Counted from the first letter of the stretch, positions 53,775-63,407 are shown. The stretch is 64,000 nucleotides of DNA from UQRS01 sp050946935 (GCA_050946935.1 JBMNVR010000001.1:248001-312000); one strand, 5' to 3'. Made by a program: numbers and translations. Notes: generated from the letters alone by a model not told the origin.

Positions 53775-55070
53775 CTACAGGACGGCCGACTCGGCCTGTG
53801 ACTGGGCGGCGGCCAGCGCCTTATCCAGATCTGTACCCTGCATATAGGATTGCACCGCCTCGGTCATGATGTCCTCGATCGTGTAGGTGTAAAAGCCGTA
53901 ATTGACCGCCGGAATTTTGGTCGTCCAGTTCGAGAAATCTTTAAAGATCTCCTGTCCGCCGAAAAAGGCGTTCGGTGTGGTGTAATTTTCTGTTTCAGCC
54001 GCCGCTTTCAGGGTGCTGACCAGGCTGATTTCTTTGACCAGATCGTTCATCAGGTTCAGATTGCTCGCAAAGGTTTTGGCGAGAAAATCCTCCGCCAGCT
54101 CGGCACCGGACACCTTATCCAGCACATACCAGCTTGCGCCGCCGATGTTGGAGTAGTTGGTCGAGCTGTCTGCACCCGCCATCCGCGGCAGGGGGACCAC
54201 CGCCCATTTGCCGCTTTGATCCTCGGCGGCAGAGATAGAGGGCGCAATCCAGCAGCCGGTGGGTACGCTGGCGACGTCCCCCTTCTGAAAGGCGCCGACA
54301 AAGGGGTCCCAGCCTGAAATCTGGGTCGAAATACCCGAATCGACAATTTTTTTATAGGTTTTTACCGCTTCTTTCAGCACGGCGTTGTCCGCAATGTTGA
54401 CTGTTTTGCCGTCCTCTTTGACGTACCAGGCACCGGCTGACTGCATCATCATGCGGATCTGCCCCAAATCGCTGGGGTCCAGGGTGAGCATGGCTTTGCC
54501 GGTCTTTTCTTTGACCGCCTTGCCGATTTCGATATACTTGTCCCAGGTTAAATTCTCCATATCGGCGGGGGTATATCCGGCCTGTTCAATATAATCGGTG
54601 CGGTAGAACAGGGCGGTAACCCCGCTGTCAAACGGCACGCCGTAAATCTTGCCGCCCTCGCTCATGACCTCCAGCTTATAATCCATAAAATCCGAGGCGT
54701 TGACGATGGCGGACAGATCCCGCAGCTCGCCGGGATAAGAGGTTAGATAATTCTGGATCCGATAATCTTCGATCAGCACAATATTCGGCAGGCCGTTATA
54801 GGTTTTGCTCGACAGGGCGGTGTTCAGTGCCTGCACAATATCGGCCTGAGCCATGCTGACCACGTTGACGGTTACGCCGGGATTTTCCTTTGCGTAATAT
54901 TCTTTGGCAAGGTTGGCGGCTTTTACGTTGAAGTTGTCGTCCCATGCCCAGATGGTGACGGTGTCGGCCGCGCCGGAAGAGGTGTTTTGACCGCCTCCGC
55001 TTTTACAGGCGGTGAGACTGAGCAGCAGCGCCGCACAGAGCAGGGCCGTCAGTAGTTTTTTGCATTTCAT
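53775..55070 (-). CDS. Extracellular sugar-binding lipoprotein (ABC importer)
   Basis: 431 residues. Lipobox SLTAC at Cys22, then a Gly/Ser linker and a family 1 solute-binding fold (TVTIWAWDDNFNVKAANLAK, and GVPFDSGVTALFYRTDYI). It captures sugar and delivers it to the two permeases downstream. ATG 55070 follows GCAGGAGG. First gene of the leftward operon binding protein-MalF-MalG-lacZ. The upstream region has a TATAAT near 55136 but no convincing -35. Confidence 0.93.
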   Translation of the reverse strand: MKCKKLLTALLCAALLLSLTACKSGGGQNTSSGAADTVTIWAWDDNFNVKAANLAKEYYAKENPGVTVNVVSMAQADIVQALNTALSSKTYNGLPNIVLIEDYRIQNYLTSYPGELRDLSAIVNASDFMDYKLEVMSEGGKIYGVPFDSGVTALFYRTDYIEQAGYTPADMENLTWDKYIEIGKAVKEKTGKAMLTLDPSDLGQIRMMMQSAGAWYVKEDGKTVNIADNAVLKEAVKTYKKIVDSGISTQISGWDPFVGAFQKGDVASVPTGCWIAPSISAAEDQSGKWAVVPLPRMAGADSSTNYSNIGGASWYVLDKVSGAELAEDFLAKTFASNLNLMNDLVKEISLVSTLKAAAETENYTTPNAFFGGQEIFKDFSNWTTKIPAVNYGFYTYTIEDIMTEAVQSYMQGTDLDKALAAAQSQAESAVL

Positions 55071-55207
55071 TGTTTATTTTCCTCCTGCGTTTTTATAAAG
55101 GTTGGCATAGATATTGTACCCAAAAAAGGATTTTTATTATAAAGTGCGGCGCAATAACCGAAAATCTTTTCAAAAATCCCGGTCGGAGACGAGCTGCAAT
55201 TTGCAAA

Positions 55208-55254
55208 AAACCAGCCTCCCAAAGCGCTGCGTAACGCTTAGAGGAGGCTGGTTT
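55208..55254 (-). terminator. Rho-independent terminator of the ECF transporter gene
   Basis: 12-bp stem AAACCAGCCTCC / GGAGGCTGGTTT with a 23-base loop that itself can fold (AGCGCTGCGTAACGCT); minus-strand product ends in TTTTTTG. Confidence 0.85.
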
Positions 55255-55285
55255 TAAAGAATATCGGACGGCTTGAAACGTGAGA

Positions 55286-55909
55286 TTACGCCGTCATTTT
55301 CTGCGTAAAGACGTGCAGCGCCTTTGCACCCGCCGACGCGACGATAAAGCAGACAATCGCCTCTACCAGGCCGTTGACGCCGACAAACGCGACAGCAAAG
55401 GCAAGTAGTGTGTCGGCGCCGCTGCCAGCCATCAGGTCGGCAAAATAACCGGTACCGCCGAACAGCAGGATAAATCCGCCGACAAACAGCAGGGTGTTGA
55501 GCAGAGAACCGCAGATGCCGGTCACACCATAGCTGATTAGCTTGGTGCGGTCAATTTTGGCCAGACCGCGGAAAATCAGGCCGGTGAACAGCCCCATCAA
55601 AATCCGTGCACCGAAACAGAGCAACGCTGTGAAAAACGGATTAATCCCAAACAGTATGGTGCCGAAAGAGTCCATGCCGAAGCACTGCGCGAAGCTGGTG
55701 AGGCCGAAAAATCCGCCCAGGATTGCGCCGGCGGCCGGACCGAGGACAATCGCACCGATGATGACCGGCACGGTCAGAAAGGTGATGCTGAGCAGGCCGA
55801 TTTTCAAATACCCGAGCGGGGTAAAGGCCATAATCAGCAGCAGCGCGACCAGTACGGCCATCTCCGCCATACGAACGGTTTTTTCTCTCTTAGTGCGTGT
55901 GGTTTTCAT
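55286..55909 (-). CDS. ECF transporter S-component (probable pantothenate)
   Basis: 207 residues, six membrane helices; the first has the typical ECF pattern MAVLVALLLIMAFTPLGYL and helix 3 GAIVLGPAAGAILGGFFGLT. S-components bind a vitamin and dock with a shared energising module. Pantothenate is suggested because type III pantothenate kinase lies upstream on the same strand, separated only by repeats; this is inference. ATG 55909 follows CAGGAGGAA. Confidence 0.8.
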   Translation of the reverse strand: MKTTRTKREKTVRMAEMAVLVALLLIMAFTPLGYLKIGLLSITFLTVPVIIGAIVLGPAAGAILGGFFGLTSFAQCFGMDSFGTILFGINPFFTALLCFGARILMGLFTGLIFRGLAKIDRTKLISYGVTGICGSLLNTLLFVGGFILLFGGTGYFADLMAGSGADTLLAFAVAFVGVNGLVEAIVCFIVASAGAKALHVFTQKMTA

Positions 55910-56191
55910 AAAATTTCCTCCTGATGCTGTTCGCTTTTTCGCAATACAGCTCAAAATATATTTATATACAGCCATCCTTTTCCTGTATGCAGGCGGAATC
56001 GCTGCCGTCCTTGCGGTCAGCGTCCCGATCGGCTTTGGGGTGGGACGGCAATATATACCGGTTGTATGAAACATATGATAATGTGCAGTCTGACAGGGAG
56101 AATTCATCCGGGCGTCGTAAGATTCCTGTTGCTTTGCACCTTATGTCGCTTTTGTAAAACCGATTTTTATTTTATACCAAATTTTTCGCCA

Positions 56192-56332
56192 AATAAAAAA
56201 CGGGATTTCAATGTCCTCCCCCTCGCCGCCGCTTACGCGCGGCAACCGGGGGGAGACGGCGGTAAAAAATATCCGCCGCCGGGGATTTTTATTATTGAAC
56301 CATGATTTGGCGGCTATTTTTTATTGCTCCGC
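56192..56332 (+). repeat. Structured GC-rich repeat, copy A
   Basis: ~141-bp unit. Stem 1: CTCCCCC (56216-56222) pairs with GGGGGAG (56249-56255), enclosing GCCGCCGCTTACGCGCGGC. Stem 2: AAAAAATA-CCGCC (to 56277) pairs with GGCGG-TATTTTTT (from 56309). The A/B junction TTATTGCTCCGCAATAA is itself palindromic. No start codon and ribosome-binding site combination is present. Tandem with copy B. Confidence 0.8.
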
Positions 56333-56469
56333 AATAAAAAACGGGATTCCGATGCCCTCCCCCTCGCCGCCGCTTACGCGCGGCAACCGGAGGGAGACGG
56401 CTGCAAAAAATATCCGCCGCAGAGGGATTTTTATTATTCAAATTCGATTTGGCGGCTATTTTTTATTGC
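56333..56469 (+). repeat. Structured GC-rich repeat, copy B
   Basis: Tandem copy of the preceding unit with the same two stems and a few substitutions. Its right end (GGCGGCTATTTTTTATTGC) overlaps the last codons and stop of coaX on the opposite strand, so coaX transcripts end in the complement of this repeat. Confidence 0.8.
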
Positions 56470-57223
56470 GGTTGTAAATGATACGCATACCCTCCAGCAA
56501 AAGATTGTCGTTGAAAATAATCTCCTGCCGGCAAAGGGGCACAACAATGCCTGACAGGCCGCCGGTTGCGACGACCGTCGCCTTTTGTCCCAGTTCTTCT
56601 TCAATCCGCTCAATCATGCCGTCCATCATGGCGGCCGCGCCGATCACCAGGCCGGATTTCATGCTATCAACCGAGTTTGTACCGATAACCCGTTCGGGCG
56701 GCTCGATGTTGATGAAGGGAAGCTGGGCTGTATGGCTGGCCAGTGCGTTCAGTGTGGTGCGCAGCCCGGCGGCGATCGCCCCGCCGAGAAAGTTGCCCTC
56801 CGCGTCCATCACGCTGACGGTGGTCGCAGTGCCGAGATCAAAAATGATGCAGGGCATGGAGTAGAGGGCGGCGGCTGCCACTGCGCCCGCGGCCAGATCC
56901 GCGCCGAGCTGTCCGGGATCGTCGATCCGGATATTCAGCCCGGTTTTCACCCCGGGACCGAGGATGACCGGTTCCACCCCGCAGAGCAGGCGGACGGCCT
57001 CTGCGATTGAGGCGCCGACCGGCGGTACGACCGAACCGATCACTGCCCCGTCAATTTTCCGGTAGTCGATTTCTTTCAGCTCCAGAATGGTTTTGATATC
57101 CACAGCGTAGGAGTCGGCGGTCCGGGCCGGATCGGTGGCAATCCGGGCCACTGATTGCAGCGTCTCCTGTTCGTAAATACCCATGGTGATATTTGTGTTG
57201 CCGATGTCGACCGAAAGCAGCAT
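56456..57223 (-). CDS. coaX: Type III pantothenate kinase
   Basis: 255 residues, typical length. Phosphate-binding DIGNTNITMGIY at the N-terminus, DPGQLGADLAAGAVAA (conserved Gly-Ala-Asp at the pantothenate site) and FDLGTATTVSVMD are CoaX hallmarks. It phosphorylates pantothenate, the first step of CoA synthesis, without feedback inhibition. ATG 57223 follows AAAAGGAG. Its last five codons lie inside the repeat. Confidence 0.95.
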   Translation of the reverse strand: MLLSVDIGNTNITMGIYEQETLQSVARIATDPARTADSYAVDIKTILELKEIDYRKIDGAVIGSVVPPVGASIAEAVRLLCGVEPVILGPGVKTGLNIRIDDPGQLGADLAAGAVAAAALYSMPCIIFDLGTATTVSVMDAEGNFLGGAIAAGLRTTLNALASHTAQLPFINIEPPERVIGTNSVDSMKSGLVIGAAAMMDGMIERIEEELGQKATVVATGGLSGIVVPLCRQEIIFNDNLLLEGMRIIYNRNKK

Positions 57224-57301
57224 GGCTGAATGGCTCCTTTTTTCTTTCAAATGGTTTTATAAAACCGGCCGGTTGCGTCGGCCGCTAATGGTAAGTATGC
57301 A

Positions 57302-58639
57302 CTACATCCGGCGATAATCCTTGACCCGGCGGGCGTTTTTTCGTTTTCTCCGCGCGGCGCGCACCAGAAGAATCCGCAGCAGGAGCAGCAAAATCACGGC
57401 CAGCACGATCAGCCGGAACCAGAGCGTCCCGGCAATTTTCGAGATCTCTCCCCCCGCGGCGAGGAGAAAGCTGCGTTCGACGCCTTCCCCGGCGAGCAGT
57501 TCGGTTCGTCCAAGCTCAACTCCGGCGTAGGAAACCACCACATAGCCCATGACGTCGCCGGCCGCGACCGGGGCCTCAAACTCCTCCGCGTTCAGATGAA
57601 CCTTGGTCACGACGGTCGAGGTGTCCGAGCTGGCCGGAATGGTGGCCGACAGGTCGGAGGCGGGATACAGGGTGACATGGTCGGTGTCCCAGGAGTAGCG
57701 CACCTTTGCCTCTCCCGCCGGCTGGGCGCTGCTCAGCACCTGCTTGTGAGAAAAATCCTCAAACGCCCATTCAAACAGGTTTTTGGCGTCGGTGAACTCG
57801 TACCGGACGTCCTTGCCGTCGGCGTCGGTGACCGGGCTGTTCATCAATACGCAGATGTAGGATTTTTTCTCCTTGGTTGCTGCTGCGACCAGACAGCGGC
57901 CGGCCTCCTCCGTATAGCCGGTTTTGACCCCGGTGGCGTATTTGTAATAATAGTTTGTCGAGCTGTCCCGCAGTTGGTTGTTGTTGAGTACATAGCGGGT
58001 TTTTTGATAGGAGTTGGTGGCCGGCATTTCGTACAGACGGGTGGCCGCCACCTCCTTAAACGATGCGTTTTCCATCGCGTATCTGGTCAGCTTGTAGATG
58101 TCGCGTGCGGTGGTGTATTGGTTGGAGGCATGGATGCCGGTCGCGTTGACATAGTTGGTATTCTCCATCCCAAGCGCGGCCGCCTTGTCGTTCATCATCT
58201 TAATAAAATTGCTGTTGCTGCCGCCACCGTAATACTCGGCGGCGACCGCCGCCGCCTCGTTTGAGGAGCCAAGCATAATCAGGTAGACGAGGTCGATGGC
58301 GGGAATCTCCTCCTCTGCCTTTAAATTATAGGCATTGTAGGAACCGCCCTTCAAAGAGTTCAGAACGGCGGCCGTGACCGGAACCTTTTCATTCTTCAGA
58401 TCGGAGGCGTTCTCGATCACCAGCAGGGCGGTCATGACCTTGACAATGGCGGCAGGATATACCCGTTTGTCCGCGCCCCGCTCAAACAGCACGGTATTGC
58501 CGTCGGCGCTGATGAGCAGCGCGTTCTGCGCCCGCACGTCAAAAGAGGACGGGGTATACGCGCCGGCCTGCCCGGCCGGGGACAGGAGGGCGCCGATCAG
58601 AATTATGGTAAGAAAAAACGAAAAACCCTTTTTTATCAT
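57302..58639 (-). CDS. D-Ala-D-Ala carboxypeptidase (PBP5-type) homologue lacking the catalytic serine
   Basis: 445 residues: signal peptide (IKKGFSFFLTIILIGALL...), peptidase S11 domain, a C-terminal beta domain and a terminal membrane helix with basic tail, as in DacA/DacF. SxN is present (GSSNEAA) and KTG is present (TGVKTGYT), but the SxxK box reads A64-I-V-K67 (context VYPAAIVKVMT): codon GCC replaces the serine that attacks D-Ala-D-Ala. The Lys is retained. Such a protein should bind stem peptide but not form the acyl-enzyme. ATG 58639 is chosen because it opens the signal peptide and has CAGGTGA upstream. Confidence 0.9.
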   Translation of the reverse strand: MIKKGFSFFLTIILIGALLSPAGQAGAYTPSSFDVRAQNALLISADGNTVLFERGADKRVYPAAIVKVMTALLVIENASDLKNEKVPVTAAVLNSLKGGSYNAYNLKAEEEIPAIDLVYLIMLGSSNEAAAVAAEYYGGGSNSNFIKMMNDKAAALGMENTNYVNATGIHASNQYTTARDIYKLTRYAMENASFKEVAATRLYEMPATNSYQKTRYVLNNNQLRDSSTNYYYKYATGVKTGYTEEAGRCLVAAATKEKKSYICVLMNSPVTDADGKDVRYEFTDAKNLFEWAFEDFSHKQVLSSAQPAGEAKVRYSWDTDHVTLYPASDLSATIPASSDTSTVVTKVHLNAEEFEAPVAAGDVMGYVVVSYAGVELGRTELLAGEGVERSFLLAAGGEISKIAGTLWFRLIVLAVILLLLLRILLVRAARRKRKNARRVKDYRRM

Positions 58640-58788
58640 GGAAAATTCACCTGAAATGTTGTATGATAGAAAAAACAGCGCTCCGGCGAAAATTTCCGCC
58701 GGCTTTCGGTTCACATAATGCATAGGATATTTGTATTATAACAGATAAAAACACCTTTGCAAAGGGGTTTTTACGGGAGGTTATAAAT

Positions 58789-59478
58789 TTGGTTTATATT
58801 ACGGGAGATATGCACGGCGACGCCGCCCGTTGGTGCGATGGGGAGATGAAGCGCCTCGGCGCAGGGGATATTTTGATCGTGCTGGGAGATTTTGGATTTG
58901 TCTGGGACGGCAGCGAGCGGGAGCGGAAAGATTTGGCCTATCTCGGCAGCCGGAAATTTGCCATCGGTTTTCTCGACGGCACGCATGAAAATTTCGATCT
59001 GCTGAAAAAATACCGCAAGACGGTCTGGAACGGCGGCAAGGTACATCGGATTTCGGGCAACCTGTTCCACATGATGCGGGGACAGGTTTTTCGCTTGCAG
59101 GGCAAAAGCTTTTTCACCTTCGGCGGGGGAGAAAGCCCCGATCTCGAGCTGCGCGCTGAGCAGGAATGGTGGCGGGAGGAGCTGCCCTCCCCCGATGAGT
59201 TGCGGGAAGGGGCGGAAAATCTCGACGAGCTGGAGGGCAGGGTGGACTACATGCTGACCCATGAGCCACCCTCCCTGGTCAAGAGCGCCATGCTTCTGCG
59301 CCGCGGCCGGCCCGACCGGGTCAACAAGCTCAACGGCTATCTGGAGGAGCTGAACCGTTCGGTCTCGTTCGATCATTGGTATTTTGGCTCCATGCATGAG
59401 GATCGTACGGTCACGCCACGGCACACCGCCCTGTTTCGGCGGGTGATCGCCGCGGGAGAGGATCTGACCGGCATTTGA
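58789..59478 (+). CDS. Calcineurin-like metallophosphoesterase
   Basis: 229 residues from TTG 58789 (GGGAGG eight bases upstream). Metal motifs GDMHGD (residues 6-11), GDFGFVWDG, DGTHENFD (replacing GNHE), LTHEPP and FGSMH follow the phosphoesterase order. It lies 71 bases before sbcD on the same strand. Substrate unknown; RNA or nucleotide phosphodiesters are possible. Confidence 0.85.
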   Translation: MVYITGDMHGDAARWCDGEMKRLGAGDILIVLGDFGFVWDGSERERKDLAYLGSRKFAIGFLDGTHENFDLLKKYRKTVWNGGKVHRISGNLFHMMRGQVFRLQGKSFFTFGGGESPDLELRAEQEWWREELPSPDELREGAENLDELEGRVDYMLTHEPPSLVKSAMLLRRGRPDRVNKLNGYLEELNRSVSFDHWYFGSMHEDRTVTPRHTALFRRVIAAGEDLTGI

Positions 59479-59549
59479 CCCGTGCCGGTCCGCACCCGCC
59501 GGGTCTTGTAAAATCATGCCTTTTCGGTGAAAGGAAGGAAAACCGCACC

Positions 59550-60689
59550 ATGAAGCTCATACACACCTCCGACTGGCATCTCGGCCGCATCATCTACGGC
59601 CGGTCGCTGATCGAGGATCAGCGGTATTTTGCCGAACACTTTTTTTTGAATTTGCTGGAGGCTGAGCGCCCCGACGCCGTGATCCTTGCCGGTGACCTTT
59701 TTGACCGGCAGATCGCCCCGGTTGAGGCGCTGCGCCTTTTTGACGCTCTTGTGACCGAAATCTGTGGCAACCGCCGTATTCCGGTGATCGCCGTCTCGGG
59801 CAACCACGACGGCGCCGACCGGCTGGGCCTGGGCGGGGCGCTGCTCGGCAAGGCCGGGCTGCACATCACCTCCCGGCTGGATCCGTACGCACCACCGGTG
59901 GTGCTGCCCGGCCGGCCGGAGGTGCATATCTACACGCTGCCGTATTTCGACCCGGCCATGGCTCGCGACTGCCTGAAGGATGAGGAGCTGCGCGGTTTTC
60001 CCGCCGCCTATGCCGCCGTGCTGGAGATTCTGCGCGCCCGCTTGGATTCGAACGCCTTCAACATTCTGGTCGCTCACTGCTTTGTCGCCGGTGCTGAGAC
60101 GAGCGAGAGCGAAAGTCCTCTTTTTATCGGCGGTAGCGGGGAGGTGCCGGGGAGCCTCTTCAATGGCTTCGATTATGTTGCGCTGGGACACCTCCACCGC
60201 GCCCAGACGCTGGGGGAGAGAATCCGCTATTCCGGCTCGCCGCTGAAATATTCCTTCGATGAGGAGCACCATAAAAAATCGGTCACCGTGCTGGAGGTGG
60301 GAGATACCGTCACCATCCGCCCGATACCGGTTGTTCCGCTGCGGGACATGCGTACTCTCTCCGGCCCGGTGGAGGCGCTGGAGGAGGCGGCCTGTGCGGA
60401 CGCGCACAAAAACGATTACATTTCGGCCGAGCTGACCGGCCTGCCGGTGTATGAGCCGATGCATCGGCTGCGGCGGGTCTATCCCAACACGCTGTCGGTG
60501 CGCAACGGCAGTTTTGCGGCCGCTGCCGGGGACGAGGAGCGCGCCGCCCTTCGCCAAAGCGAGCCGCAGACCGTCTTTGCTGAATTCATGCGGCAAATGT
60601 GCGGGTGCGAAGCAGAGGCGGCCGATCTGGCCGTATTTTCAGAGGCGTATGTCGCCGCGAGCGGAAGGGGGAACGGACATGAGACCTGA
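59550..60689 (+). CDS. sbcD: Exonuclease subunit SbcD
   Basis: 379 residues. Mre11-type nuclease: HTSDWHLGR (5-13), AGDLFDRQ, SGNHDGADR and GHLHRAQ bind two manganese ions. With SbcC it processes hairpins and protein-blocked DNA ends. ATG 59550 follows AAAGGAAGG; it overlaps sbcC by 11 bases. Confidence 0.95.
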   Translation: MKLIHTSDWHLGRIIYGRSLIEDQRYFAEHFFLNLLEAERPDAVILAGDLFDRQIAPVEALRLFDALVTEICGNRRIPVIAVSGNHDGADRLGLGGALLGKAGLHITSRLDPYAPPVVLPGRPEVHIYTLPYFDPAMARDCLKDEELRGFPAAYAAVLEILRARLDSNAFNILVAHCFVAGAETSESESPLFIGGSGEVPGSLFNGFDYVALGHLHRAQTLGERIRYSGSPLKYSFDEEHHKKSVTVLEVGDTVTIRPIPVVPLRDMRTLSGPVEALEEAACADAHKNDYISAELTGLPVYEPMHRLRRVYPNTLSVRNGSFAAAAGDEERAALRQSEPQTVFAEFMRQMCGCEAEAADLAVFSEAYVAASGRGNGHET

Positions 60690-63339
60690 GCTGGTTCGTA
60701 TGCGGGCCTTCGGCCCTTATCTCGGCGAGGCCAGTGTGGATTTTGCCCCGCTTTGGCAGGCGCAGATTTTCCTGATTACCGGGCCGACCGGCGGGGGGAA
60801 AACCTCCATCCTCGACGCCATGAGCTTTGCACTCTACGGCCAGGCAACCGGAGAGGCGCGGGAGTTTCGCGACATGCGTTGCACCGCCGCCGACGAAAAG
60901 GATGACACCCTGACCGAGTTTGTGTTTTCCCTCGGCGCGGCGCGGTACCGCTTTGTGCGTACCCTCCATCTGCATAAGCGGCGGGACGGAGGCCGCGACC
61001 TTCAGATCGGCGGAGAATGCCATGTGGAGCGGGAGGGAGAGTGGCGGCTGCTCGCCTCCGGCAGCAGCGCCGTAACCAAAAAGGCGGAGGAGATTCTGGG
61101 CTTCACCCACGATCAGTTTTCCCAGGTGGTCGTCCTGCCGCAGGGAGAGTTCCGCCGACTGCTGTTGGCCAGCTCCTCTGAAAAGGCCAAGATTTTAGAG
61201 GTGCTGTTCGCCACTTCGGTCTGGCAGCGTACGGCCGAACAGATTACCTATAAATTGAAGGAAATTCGCGGCAATCTCGCCGATCTGGAGCAGGGGGAGA
61301 GTCTGCTTTTGGAATCGGCCGGGGCGGCGGATTTTGCCGTGCTGGAGGCCATGCTGACCGCTGCGGGGGAGGAGAAGACAGTGGCCGAAGCCGCGATGCA
61401 GGCGGCCGAAAAACGCAATCAGGCGGCGACCGAAGCCGCTTCGGCCGGCCGGGCGCTGGCGGCCGATTTTTCCGCGCTGACGGCGGTAGAAAAGCGGCGG
61501 GTCGATCTGGAGCGCCGCGCAGAGGAGAACCGCGTCTCCCTCGACCGACTGGAGATCGCTCGGCGTGCGGCAGGTGTGCTGCCCTATGACGCGGCGCGGC
61601 GGCAGAGCGAGCAGCTTCTTCTGGAAAAACGGGTGGCGGCGCAAGCAGCGGCCCAAAGGCTCGGCGCGGCTGAGGCGGCACAGCAAAAGGCGGCTGAGCG
61701 GGCCGCGGGAATTCCTCTGGCCGAGCAAAACGCCCGTACCCTGCAGGAGGAAATCGCCCGCTGCCGCGCACTTCTGCCCGACGCGAAAAAGCTGTCCGGT
61801 GTGCTGGACGAAGCCAAAGCGGCCCACGAGACGGCGGCCGGAAAAAAGGCGCTTCTTGACCGCTGTCTTGTCGAATATGGCAAGCTGGAGGAACGGATCG
61901 CCAAGGGTGAGCGGATGGTCGAGGAATCTTATGCGGCCTTTCGCGCGGCCGAGCGGGAGGCATTTATCAATCAGTATGCTGCGTCGGCTGCCGCCGCCCT
62001 GCGGGAGGGGGAGCCCTGCCCGGTCTGCGGCGCGGTGCACCATCCGGCTCCCGCCCGGCCGCTTGCCGGAAACGGCGGGTCAGCCGAGGCGGCCGGTGAA
62101 ACCTATGAAAAGCAAAAAAAGCTGCTTGAAAAGCTGAAAGCCGAGCGAGAGGCTCTCCGGCAAAAGCAGGAGAAGCTACGGACGGATTTCTCCGAGGCCG
62201 ATCGGACGTTGGCCGCGGCCAAGGCGCGGGCAAAGGAGCTGACCGCCCGGCTTTCCTCTGGGGAGAGCTATACGGTGCTGCAGCAAAAGCTGCGGGAGGA
62301 TGCCGCGGCGGCCGAGATTATTGAGAAGGAGATCGCGGCGGTGCGCAAAACGGCGGAGGAAGCTTCCTCCCGCCTCGCCGCTGAAAAGGCTGGGCAGGCC
62401 GCCGCGGCCGCCGCGCTGGAGGAGGCGGAAAAAAGGGCCGATGACGCCCGCCGCGCGGCCGAAAACGCGGCGCTGACCGCCGGTTTCGCGGCTGACACCG
62501 ATTTCGCCGCGCTGGCTTTGAGCGGGGAGGAGATCGTCACCCTCGAGCAAAATACAGCTCGCTATGCCGAGGCGGTTCGCAGCACCGCGCAGGAGGCGGC
62601 CGCCCTGCACACAAAGCTGGAGGGGAAAACACCGCCCGACCTCGCCGTGTTGGAGGAGGAGAAAGCTGCCGCTGCGGCCGCATTTGGGGAAACAAGCGCC
62701 TCCTGCGGCCGGCTGGCCGAGCGGCAGGCACAGCTTGCCGCCGCCCGGTCAAAAATTGCACAGATGCGGGAGGCCTCCGCCACGCTGCGGGAGGCGTACG
62801 GCCGGGTTTGTCGGGTGAGCGACCTTGTCTCCGGGCGCAATCGGAGCAAAACGCCGCTGCATAATTTTGTCCTCGGCCTGATGCTCGACGACGTTATCCT
62901 GGCCGCCAGCCGGTATCTCGGCCGGCTGAGCCGCGGCCGCTACTGTCTTGTTCGGGCAGAGGCCGCCGCAACCGGTAAAGGCTGGAGCGGCCTGGAAATC
63001 GAGGTTACCGATGCACACACCGGCGGTCGGCGGCGGGTTTCCACCCTGTCGGGGGGAGAATTGTTTTTAGCCTCCCTTTCACTCGCCTTCGGTCTGGCCG
63101 AGGTGGTGCAGAGCTTCTCGGGCGGGGTGCGGCTGGACTCTATTTTTATCGACGAGGGGTTCGGCACTTTGGACAGCGAGACGCTGGAGGCTGCGATGAA
63201 GGCGCTGGCCGAAGTGCAGGCCGAGGGTCGCCTGGTCGGCATCATCTCCCACGTCGGGGAGCTGAAAAGCCGTATTCCCGCCCGGATCGAGGTTTTCCCG
63301 GGAGAGGACGGCAGCCGGCTTGCCGTGCGGGGCGTCTAA
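60679..63339 (+). CDS. sbcC: Exonuclease subunit SbcC (Rad50-like ATPase)
   Basis: 886 residues. Walker A GPTGGGKTS (~35), Q-loop region LPQGEFRRLLLASS, long Ala/Glu/Arg coiled coils, the zinc-hook CPVC at ~446, the returning coiled coil, the ABC signature STLSGGELFLASLSLAFG (~790) and Walker B SIFIDEGFGTLD. Start ATG 60679 lies inside the sbcD end, showing coupling. Coiled coils are somewhat shorter than in E. coli SbcC. Confidence 0.95.
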   Translation: MRPELVRMRAFGPYLGEASVDFAPLWQAQIFLITGPTGGGKTSILDAMSFALYGQATGEAREFRDMRCTAADEKDDTLTEFVFSLGAARYRFVRTLHLHKRRDGGRDLQIGGECHVEREGEWRLLASGSSAVTKKAEEILGFTHDQFSQVVVLPQGEFRRLLLASSSEKAKILEVLFATSVWQRTAEQITYKLKEIRGNLADLEQGESLLLESAGAADFAVLEAMLTAAGEEKTVAEAAMQAAEKRNQAATEAASAGRALAADFSALTAVEKRRVDLERRAEENRVSLDRLEIARRAAGVLPYDAARRQSEQLLLEKRVAAQAAAQRLGAAEAAQQKAAERAAGIPLAEQNARTLQEEIARCRALLPDAKKLSGVLDEAKAAHETAAGKKALLDRCLVEYGKLEERIAKGERMVEESYAAFRAAEREAFINQYAASAAAALREGEPCPVCGAVHHPAPARPLAGNGGSAEAAGETYEKQKKLLEKLKAEREALRQKQEKLRTDFSEADRTLAAAKARAKELTARLSSGESYTVLQQKLREDAAAAEIIEKEIAAVRKTAEEASSRLAAEKAGQAAAAAALEEAEKRADDARRAAENAALTAGFAADTDFAALALSGEEIVTLEQNTARYAEAVRSTAQEAAALHTKLEGKTPPDLAVLEEEKAAAAAAFGETSASCGRLAERQAQLAAARSKIAQMREASATLREAYGRVCRVSDLVSGRNRSKTPLHNFVLGLMLDDVILAASRYLGRLSRGRYCLVRAEAAATGKGWSGLEIEVTDAHTGGRRRVSTLSGGELFLASLSLAFGLAEVVQSFSGGVRLDSIFIDEGFGTLDSETLEAAMKALAEVQAEGRLVGIISHVGELKSRIPARIEVFPGEDGSRLAVRGV

Positions 63340-63350
63340 CCGGAGGAACG

Positions 63351-63384
63351 GCGTTTTTTCTTTGGCCAAAAAACGCAGTTTTTG
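63351..63384 (+). terminator. Terminator of the sbcDC operon
   Basis: GCGTTTTTT / AAAAAACGC stem with an 8-base loop followed by AGTTTTTG. Confidence 0.75.
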
Positions 63385-63407
63385 TCCAAACATAAAATGG
63401 AATTGTC

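Noticed and set aside
56192..56469. CRISPR array
   Set aside because: Only two long units of ~141 bp with no short-repeat/unique-spacer pattern and no cas genes in the window.
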